Below are positions 10,672-16,492 of a stretch of DNA of 64,000 nucleotides, in pieces. The DNA is taken from assembly GCA_003451585.1 (NCBI GenBank), contig DMEU01000022.1:1-64000 (forward strand), read 5' to 3'. The notes beneath the pieces were generated by a model. That model made no database searches. It worked only from the letters and a program-made list of their open reading frames with translations, and was not told where the DNA came from. Within the stretch, counting starts at the first letter, position 1; each line of letters begins with the position of its first letter. This DNA is from Candidatus Omnitrophota bacterium. Lineage in GTDB: Bacteria > Omnitrophota > Gorgyraeia > Velamenicoccales > Velamenicoccaceae. The position numbers and the translations under genes are program-made.

Positions 10672-10899
10672 ATGGACAGGAATATATCACTTGTGCTTAT
10701 TTTTAGTCTGTGTATATTGGGTCCGATCGCTGTGCTTGTGGCCTCAAGCTTCGCGAGCATAACGGCCCTTGGGCGTAACCCGTCTGCCACGCCGAAGATA
10801 TTTACAGCCATGGTAATAGCTATGCTTTTTGCCGTAGCCATTTCGGTTATCGCGATGCTGATAGTGTTCCAATTGTTTTCGAAAACAACAGGAACTTAA
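10672..10899 (+). CDS. atpE: F-type ATPase c-like subunit lacking the ion-binding carboxylate
   Basis: This 75-residue protein has two membrane helices joined by the polar loop G-R-N-P (residues 34-37), the hallmark of c subunits. Counting 19 residues from the loop Gln/Asn, where E. coli has Asp61 and Bacillus PS3 Glu56, this protein has Val55 (codon GTA at 10834-10836). The only acidic residue in the whole chain is Asp2, outside the membrane. The glycine-rich ridge of helix 1 is also replaced by Ala and Ser. A ring could still form and be turned by gamma, but on current knowledge it could not carry protons or sodium. The gene sits between epsilon and b/delta with heptad-repeat spacers on both sides. 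Alternative: a minor paralogue mixed into a normal ring encoded elsewhere. Family assignment is firm; the non-translocating role is inference. Confidence 0.85.
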   Translation: MDRNISLVLIFSLCILGPIAVLVASSFASITALGRNPSATPKIFTAMVIAMLFAVAISVIAMLIVFQLFSKTTGT

Positions 10900-10901
10900 A
10901 A

Positions 10902-10981
10902 AATAGGTGCTAGGTTTTAGGTGCTAGGTGTTAGGAAGACCCTAGACCCTAGACCCTAGACCCTAGACCCTAGACCCTAAT
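10902..10981. repeat. Heptad inverted-repeat spacer with five CCCTAGA units
   Basis: The c-b gap. Left arm: TAGGTGC, TAGGTTT, TAGGTGC, TAGGTGT, TAGG. Right arm after a 4-base turn: CCCTAGA five times plus CCCTAA. The arms pair through TAGG:CCTA every seven bases. Close copy at 13178. Confidence 0.85.
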
Positions 10982-11701
10982 ATGTTATTACTCCAAATCA
11001 TAATCTTGATGGTGTTCATCTTTGGTGGGCTGCTTTTTATCCTCCACCATATCTTTACTAAAAATATCTCTACGGCTACGACGCATTTGGATCAATTGAA
11101 CGCGGATTTTCTGCGCAGGGAAGAAGAGGTAAAAAAGCTCCAGGCTGAGGCGCAAAATTATTATGATGATATGATAGCCAGGGCAAAAGAGGAGGCTGAA
11201 AAGATAAGAAATGAATCGGAAGCCCTGCTGCAGGCGGAAAAAGAGAGGGTCCTGGAAGAGACGAGGCTTGCCAGCGAGCAGATAGTGGAGAAGGCTGAAA
11301 AGACGAAACATATGCTGACTAATGAGCTGCGCCGTGAAATAGAGGCGCAGGTGACATCGCGCATATGCGCGGTCATGCAGAATATCTTTCCACCTCATAT
11401 ACAGGAGAAGATACATAAGTTATGGTTAGACGACCTTATGGATAGCAGCCTGAGCCAGTTGTCTCAACTGCGCGTCCCGGCAGAAGAGAACCAGGCGCGC
11501 ATAGTCAGCGCGTTTGCCCTGACTTCTTTGGAGCGCCAGGTGTTGTTGAAAAAGTTCAAAGACCAGCTTGGTCGTGATTTTGAGTTTAAAGAAGAGGTCG
11601 ACCCAGCTTTGTTAGGGGGCGTGCTTCTGACGATCGGAAGCCTTGTTCTGGATGGCACGGTCGCCAACAGGATATTACAGAAGATAGCGGAAAATGCCTG
11701 A
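10982..11701 (+). CDS. atpF: F-type ATPase fused b-delta peripheral stalk subunit
   Basis: The 239 residues begin with one membrane helix (about residues 2-24), continue as a long charged coiled coil (about 35-125), and end in a domain that matches the C-terminal part of delta/OSCP: F-A-L-T-S-L-E, then V-D-P-A-L-L-G-G-V and L-V-L-D-G-T-V-A-N-R-I. The protein therefore joins the membrane stalk (b) and the cap that holds alpha (delta) in one chain, replacing two genes. b-delta fusions are known in mycobacteria. The last bases overlap the alpha start (ATG at 11694), indicating coupled translation. Presence of a stator argues that the complex resists torque, so rotation of gamma against alpha-beta is still expected. 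What the membrane helix docks to without an a subunit is open; the giant protein's anchor is a candidate. Confidence 0.85.
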   Translation: MLLLQIIILMVFIFGGLLFILHHIFTKNISTATTHLDQLNADFLRREEEVKKLQAEAQNYYDDMIARAKEEAEKIRNESEALLQAEKERVLEETRLASEQIVEKAEKTKHMLTNELRREIEAQVTSRICAVMQNIFPPHIQEKIHKLWLDDLMDSSLSQLSQLRVPAEENQARIVSAFALTSLERQVLLKKFKDQLGRDFEFKEEVDPALLGGVLLTIGSLVLDGTVANRILQKIAENA

Positions 11702-13175
11702 TAATAAAACACTGGAAAACGAACTGCGGCCGCGGTTTGAGCTGCGGGAAGTCGGCATAGTCAAGTCTGTGCGCGAGTTTATCGTAATGGCTACTGGCAT
11801 GCCGTCGTGTGTCAACGGACAGTTCGTTGAATTTAATAGCGGCGTACTCGGCATGGTCATGGGTTTTAAGGAAGATGACGTTCAGGTCCTTGTACTTGGG
11901 TCGCAGACATCTATCCATGTGGGCGACGAAGTGTATAACAAAGGCCAGATGGCAGTTATTCCCGTAGGAGAAGCTTTTTTGGGCAGGATGGTCAACGCTA
12001 TGGCGGAACCAATGGACGGTATGGGCGATATAGAGCCGGACGGCTCTTTGCCTTTGTTCTGTGACGCGCCAGGGGTAATGGACCGCGTACCCGTTGACCA
12101 GACGCTTGAGACCGGCACTAAGATCCTTGACGCGGTAATTCCCATAGCCAAGGGCCAGAGACAGCTCCTTATAGGGGACCGCATTACCGGAAAAACGAGC
12201 GTCGCGCTGGATTGCATCCTGAACCAGACAGGCAGGAACGTTGTCTGCGTATATTGCTGTATAGGAAAGACATATTCCAACCTTCTGAAGGTTATCAATT
12301 TATTAAAGGAACGCGACGCGTTTTCCTACACCGTCATAGTCAGCGGTATCGCGTCCGTGCCCGTAGGCGAACAGTTCATAGCGCCGTATACGGCCTGCGC
12401 GATAGGCGAATATTTCATGCAGCGCGGCCGTGACGTGTTCGTGGTATTTGACGACCTGACCAAACACTCATGGGTGTACCGTCAGATATCGCTCTTGCTG
12501 GAACGGGCGCCGGGCCGTGAGGCATATCCGGGCGATATCTTCTATATTCACTCACAGCTTGTTGAGCGGGCGGGTTATATGAAGCCGGAACTGGGCGGCG
12601 GTTCCATGACGTTTTTCCCGATAGTAGAGATACTGCAGGGCGATGTTACGGGCTATATCTCCACCAACCTGATATCCATGACCGACGGGCAGATATATTT
12701 CAATACTTCGCTTTTTAACAAGGGCGTCCGGCCTCCCATTGATTTCGGATTGTCTGTTTCGCGTATCGGAAACAAGGCCCAGTGGCCTATCATGAAAGAA
12801 TTGTCCAGTAAACTGAGGCTTGAATACCTGCAATACCAGGAGCTGGTCCAGATGACCCAATTGCGCGCTGCCGGGCTTTCAAAGGAGGCAGAAAGCAAGC
12901 TCAAGCGCGGGGCGGCGATGACAGAGCTTTTTGTCCAGGGGAAGAACAGGCCCGTGGTCATGGAGGAGCTTGTAGTACATCTCTACGTCTTATCGCGCGG
13001 CATCTTAGACGAGCTTTCGCTCGAGGAATTAAAAAAATTCAAAAGGTCATTTTTTGAGTATTATAAAAATATGTACCCTGAAATCCTGCTGAAGATGAGG
13101 GAAGTCAGGAAAATGACCCAGGAGATAAAAGAGAGCATAAATACCGCGCTCAAGAAGTATTTTGCGATAGAATAA
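11694..13175 (+). CDS. atpA: F-type ATPase alpha subunit
   Basis: 493 residues, normal length. Order: N-terminal beta barrel (E-V-G-I-V-K-S-V), nucleotide-binding domain with P-loop G-D-R-I-T-G-K-T (residues 161-168), the alpha signature P-G-R-E-A-Y-P-G-D, the G-G-G-S-M-T block, D-G-Q-I-Y, and the arginine finger in G-L-S-V-S-R-I-G that completes the catalytic site on beta. The C-terminal helical bundle is present. The N-terminal helix that normally binds delta is short and diverged. The conserved arginine finger suggests the F1 head still hydrolyses ATP. It follows b-delta with an 8-base overlap and is separated from gamma by a heptad spacer. Divergence from housekeeping alpha subunits across the barrel suggests a specialised paralogue rather than the cell's main synthase. 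Confidence 0.95.
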   Translation: MPDNKTLENELRPRFELREVGIVKSVREFIVMATGMPSCVNGQFVEFNSGVLGMVMGFKEDDVQVLVLGSQTSIHVGDEVYNKGQMAVIPVGEAFLGRMVNAMAEPMDGMGDIEPDGSLPLFCDAPGVMDRVPVDQTLETGTKILDAVIPIAKGQRQLLIGDRITGKTSVALDCILNQTGRNVVCVYCCIGKTYSNLLKVINLLKERDAFSYTVIVSGIASVPVGEQFIAPYTACAIGEYFMQRGRDVFVVFDDLTKHSWVYRQISLLLERAPGREAYPGDIFYIHSQLVERAGYMKPELGGGSMTFFPIVEILQGDVTGYISTNLISMTDGQIYFNTSLFNKGVRPPIDFGLSVSRIGNKAQWPIMKELSSKLRLEYLQYQELVQMTQLRAAGLSKEAESKLKRGAAMTELFVQGKNRPVVMEELVVHLYVLSRGILDELSLEELKKFKRSFFEYYKNMYPEILLKMREVRKMTQEIKESINTALKKYFAIE

Positions 13176-13177
13176 TA

Positions 13178-13252
13178 AAAATAGGCGCTAGGTTTTAGGT
13201 GCTAGGTGTTAGGAAGACCCTAGACCTTAGACCCTAGACCCTAGACCCTAAT
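13178..13252. repeat. Heptad inverted-repeat spacer, near copy of the c-b spacer
   Basis: Alpha-gamma gap. Same left arm of TAGG heptads and a right arm of CCCTAGA units, one of them changed to CCTTAGA. It ends directly at the gamma ATG. The similarity to 10902-10981 shows recent copying or gene conversion. Confidence 0.85.
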
Positions 13253-14110
13253 ATGCAGGCCGTCCCGGAAATAAAAAAAGATATAGAATTCAACAGGAAC
13301 CTCCGTTCCATAGTGGAGGCGCTTAAATCCATTGCTGTTTCTCATTACCATTTCTTAGAAAAAAAGATAGAAGAAGAATCAAAATTCTTTGATATCCTGC
13401 AGGCGTTTTTTAATTTTCCGCATTTTAAAAAAGCCGCGCATCCTTTTCTTACTAAGAATGAAAGGCCGCTGGGGATAGTGGCTATTACTTCTGATATGGG
13501 GCTCTTGGGCGGTTTGAATATGAAGGTCATGGCCGTGGCCTTTGAGAATTGTGAAAAGCAGGCGTCGCGGCTTATCGTGGCCGGCGAAAAAGGCCATGCT
13601 TTATCGCGCGATAAAAAGATGCCGTTCGTAGCTTTTCCGGGTGTGCGCGACGAAGAGAGGTTTTCCCAGGCCCTGGCTTTGAGGGAATACCTGACGGATG
13701 AGGTATTGTCGGGGAATTTAAGCGGTGTCACGGTCATATATCCTGAGCCTGTGAATTTTCTTGTGCAGCGCATAAGGGAGCGTCCTCTCCTGCCGTTCTC
13801 TATTCCGGAAGCAAAGCTTACCGATAAGGCTGTGGAGAGGGAGGCCATAATAGAGTCTTACGTGCCGGATATCATCGAGTATCTTATCGCGTTATGGCTT
13901 GGGCAGACCTTTTATGAGGTATTGGGTTTCAGCCGTCTGGCAGAATTGTCGGCCAGGTTCGTGCATCTGGAGAACAGTTCACAGAAGCTGCAGGACCATG
14001 AGAAGGAGCTGAGGCTGAAGTATTTTAAGGTGCGCCATGAGATCATAGACAGGAGCATGAGGGAGATCTTTTCAGCGAGGTCATTGTATGCAGCAGGAAC
14101 AAAAAGTTGA
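13253..14110 (+). CDS. atpG: F-type ATPase gamma subunit
   Basis: 285 residues, normal length for gamma. The N-terminal helix (P-E-I-K-K-D-I through A-L-K-S-I-A) corresponds to the shaft helix that is K-I-T-K-A-M-x-M-V-A in ordinary gammas, but the motif is strongly altered. The Rossmann-like middle keeps T-S-D-M-G-L-L-G-G-L-N, equivalent to the S-D-R-G-L-C-G-x-x-N block. The C-terminal shaft helix is present and ends S-M-R-E-I-F-S-A-R-S. Gamma is the rotor shaft linking F1 to the c-ring. It overlaps the beta gene by 23 bases. The degree of divergence is greater than in alpha and beta, as expected if the load on the shaft differs from a proton-driven ring. Confidence 0.9.
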   Translation: MQAVPEIKKDIEFNRNLRSIVEALKSIAVSHYHFLEKKIEEESKFFDILQAFFNFPHFKKAAHPFLTKNERPLGIVAITSDMGLLGGLNMKVMAVAFENCEKQASRLIVAGEKGHALSRDKKMPFVAFPGVRDEERFSQALALREYLTDEVLSGNLSGVTVIYPEPVNFLVQRIRERPLLPFSIPEAKLTDKAVEREAIIESYVPDIIEYLIALWLGQTFYEVLGFSRLAELSARFVHLENSSQKLQDHEKELRLKYFKVRHEIIDRSMREIFSARSLYAAGTKS

Positions 14111-15500
14111 AGACATTAAAAAGTTCGGCCGTGTAGTGGGCGTCCAGGGGCCTGTCGTGGATGTAAAATTCGGCTTAAGCCGCGATGTGCCCAAGATCTT
14201 CGGTATGATAACCATAGACGTTTACGACGGCAGGACTGTAACGCTTGAGGTGGCCGAACACCTGCCGGGTAATATCGCGCGCTGTATAGCCATGAATTCA
14301 ACCATGAATATACAGCGTAACGCGGTAGCGCAGAGTCTGGGCACGTCCATAACTATACCAATAGGGGACTCGCTTTATACGCGTATAATCAACGTCATGG
14401 GCGAGCCTATTGACCAGAAGGGCCCCATAGTGGCGTCTGAGCGCAGAGCCATACGCAGGCCGCAGCTCGGCACTAAAGTACCCGGTTTTAAGAAGGGGTT
14501 TGGCAAGCCTGAATTGATAGAGACGGGCATAAAGATCATCGATCTGTTGTTCCCGGTGTTTAAAGGCAGTAAGACCGGCATACCGGGCGGCGCCGCCCTG
14601 GGCAAGAGCATCCTTACTCTGGAGATAATACACCACATCGTCAAAAAACATCACGGCACGTGCGTGTTCACCGGCGCGGGTGAGCGTATCCGCGAAGGCA
14701 ATGAACTTTATTACGAGTTGCAAAAGCACGATATTTTGTCTAAAATGATGATGGTCTTCGGCCAGATGAATGAGCCGCCGGGCGCGCGTTTTGAAGTGGC
14801 AATGACTGGTATCACGCTTGCGGAATCCATACAAAGGCAGAATAAGGATGTGCTCTTATTCGTAGACAATATATTCAGGTTTATCCAGGCAGGAGCCGAG
14901 ATATCCACCCTTTTGGGCAGGGTGCCTTCAGAGACGGGTTATCAGCCTACGCTTATGGCGCAGGTGGCGGAATTCCATGAGCGCATAAGGTCAATGGAAG
15001 AGACGGGCGGGTCGATCACATCTTTTGAGGCGGTATATGTGCCGGCGGACGACCTTACAGACCCGGCGGTTGTGGCCATATTCAGTTTTCTTGATAATAC
15101 CCTGGTCCTTTCGCGCGAGAAGATACAGCTGGGGTTGTATCCTGCCGTAGACCCCCTGCTTTCATCGTCGTCAACCCTTGACCCGGACCTGGTGGGCCAG
15201 AGGCATTTTGATATAGCCCAGGAGGTGTTGCATATTTTTCAGAAATACGAGGAGTTAAGGCGCATAGTCCTTGTAGTCGGCATAGATGAACTGTCGGTTG
15301 CCGACAGAGCGGCATTCGAGCGCGCGCGTAAATTGCAGAACTTTCTGACCCAGCCGTTCTTCGTTGCCGAGGCGTATACAGGGAAGAAGGGTGAGTTCGT
15401 GAACCGCGATCAGACCCTCGACGGCTGCGAGAGGATAGTCTCCGGCCGCCTTGACTATAAATCTGAATCGGAACTTTATATGATAGGTGCTATTATATAA
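14088..15500 (+). CDS. atpD: F-type ATPase beta (catalytic) subunit
   Basis: 470 residues. The P-loop reads G-G-A-A-L-G-K-S (167-174; usual form G-G-A-G-V-G-K-T). The catalytic glutamate is kept in G-A-G-E-R-I-R-E-G-N-E-L, and the Walker B Asp in L-L-F-V-D-N-I-F-R-F. The signature Y-V-P-A-D-D-L-T-D-P-A and the segment P-A-V-D-P-L are present. The torque loop D-E-L-S-E-E-D is changed to D-E-L-S-V-A-D. All residues known to be needed for hydrolysis are present, so catalysis is expected. It is the last ATPase gene; after 32 bases with a good ribosome site the MshEN/T2SS genes begin. No a subunit or AtpI lies between the giant gene and beta. Confidence 0.95.
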   Translation: MQQEQKVEDIKKFGRVVGVQGPVVDVKFGLSRDVPKIFGMITIDVYDGRTVTLEVAEHLPGNIARCIAMNSTMNIQRNAVAQSLGTSITIPIGDSLYTRIINVMGEPIDQKGPIVASERRAIRRPQLGTKVPGFKKGFGKPELIETGIKIIDLLFPVFKGSKTGIPGGAALGKSILTLEIIHHIVKKHHGTCVFTGAGERIREGNELYYELQKHDILSKMMMVFGQMNEPPGARFEVAMTGITLAESIQRQNKDVLLFVDNIFRFIQAGAEISTLLGRVPSETGYQPTLMAQVAEFHERIRSMEETGGSITSFEAVYVPADDLTDPAVVAIFSFLDNTLVLSREKIQLGLYPAVDPLLSSSSTLDPDLVGQRHFDIAQEVLHIFQKYEELRRIVLVVGIDELSVADRAAFERARKLQNFLTQPFFVAEAYTGKKGEFVNRDQTLDGCERIVSGRLDYKSESELYMIGAII

Positions 15501-15532
15501 AGTTAGAGTTTTATTGTAACGAAAGGGGAGTT

Positions 15533-16000
15533 ATGGCACATAAGAGAGTGGGCGAGATATTGATAGAGAAGGGTTTTGTTACCGATGCCCAGCTTAAGGA
15601 GGCGCTTAGCACGCAGGAGGTTACGCATGAGTACCTCGGGGCTATCCTTATAAAAAAGAGGTTTATAAAAGAAGAGGTTTTATTAAGGGCATTGTCGGAA
15701 CAATTTAACATACCTTTTGTCTCATTGAAAGAAGAACGCATTGATTGGGAACTTTCGGTAAAGTATTTTTCGTTAATTTCATTTTCAGGCAAGGCCATGC
15801 CTATTTTTCAGGACGAGGAAAATGTCATAGTGGCCATCCGTGATCCTTTGGATAAGATATCTCTTTCAACTATAGAGCAGAGCATACGGCCGAAAAAACT
15901 GCGCCTTATTTTAGTGCTTGAGTCTGAACTGAAGGAATTTATCGATGAGTGCAAGCGCCGTTCACACGCGTCGTTTAAGCGCCTGTTAGACGAGGAATAA
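15533..16000 (+). CDS. Stand-alone MshEN-domain protein 1 (candidate c-di-GMP receptor)
   Basis: 155 residues equivalent to the N-terminal domain of GspE/PilB/MshE without the ATPase. Residues 5 onward read R-V-G-E-I-L-I-E-K-G-F-V-T-D-A-Q-L, then L-S-T-Q, fitting the first half of the published MshEN cyclic-di-GMP motif (RLGxx-[LVI][LVI]-xxG-[LVI][LVI]-xxxxLxxxLxxQ). The second half has Y-L-G in place of R-L-G and an Arg where Gly is usual, so full binding is uncertain. A ribosome site A-A-G-G-G-G-A-G lies at 15522-15529. It overlaps the next, paralogous gene by one base (TAATG). Likely role: an adaptor or sensor for the secretion ATPase that follows, or for the motor just upstream; this is inference from position. 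Confidence 0.75.
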   Translation: MAHKRVGEILIEKGFVTDAQLKEALSTQEVTHEYLGAILIKKRFIKEEVLLRALSEQFNIPFVSLKEERIDWELSVKYFSLISFSGKAMPIFQDEENVIVAIRDPLDKISLSTIEQSIRPKKLRLILVLESELKEFIDECKRRSHASFKRLLDEE

Positions 16001-16473
16001 TGGCCCGTAAGAGACTCGGCGAGATATTGACTGAGAAAGGCATAATAACACAGGAAGAGCTCTTAGAATGTCTGGAGGAGCAAAAATTCACGCGTGAGTA
16101 TCTGGGCGCGATATTGTTGAAAAAGAATTTGATCACGCAAGAGGCGCTTACCCGCGCCCTTTCCGAACAGTTCGGCATGCCTTATCTCCAGCTAAAGAAC
16201 CTCTATATCGATTGGAATGTCTGTTTAAGGTTTTCCTCTGTGGTCGTAAGCCAGGGGAAGTTTTTGCCTATCGGCCAGAGCGACGCGGGGATAACGGTTG
16301 TCATGAGCGATCCTCTGGATGTCATAGGTATAGACAGGATCGAAGAGATCGCAAGGCCAAAAAAATTAAAACTTGCCCTTGTGACACCGCAGGAATTGGA
16401 AGAGTTCCTCATGGAATGTAGGAAACGCGCCAGGGCGGCGCTGAAAAATACGATGGGCAAGATGAATGAGTAA
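16000..16473 (+). CDS. Stand-alone MshEN-domain protein 2 (candidate c-di-GMP receptor)
   Basis: 157 residues, paralogous to the protein just upstream, with the same start (R-x-G-E-I-L-x-E-K-G) and the same Y-L-G-A-I-L second half. Here the first half motif is closer to consensus: R-L-G-E-I-L-T-E-K-G-I-I-T-Q-E-E-L, then L-E-E-Q. The C-terminal part has the S-D-P-L-D-V segment typical of GspE N-terminal domains. No P-loop or ATPase domain is present, and no frameshift could link it to GspE, which has its own N-terminal domain. The tandem duplication suggests that the pair may act together or have split roles. It ends 19 bases before gspE. Confidence 0.75.
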   Translation: MARKRLGEILTEKGIITQEELLECLEEQKFTREYLGAILLKKNLITQEALTRALSEQFGMPYLQLKNLYIDWNVCLRFSSVVVSQGKFLPIGQSDAGITVVMSDPLDVIGIDRIEEIARPKKLKLALVTPQELEEFLMECRKRARAALKNTMGKMNE

Positions 16474-16492
16474 AAGGCAGAATTAAAATAAT

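Noticed and set aside
10940..10980. CCCTAGA tandem array as a CRISPR or telomere
   Set aside because: Units are 7 bases without spacers, and the array pairs with an inverted left arm; there are no cas genes and it lies inside an operon.
10314..15500. Hidden a subunit of the ATPase in another frame
   Set aside because: No open frame with several membrane helices and the conserved arginine helix fits in the gaps, which are only 60-80 bases.
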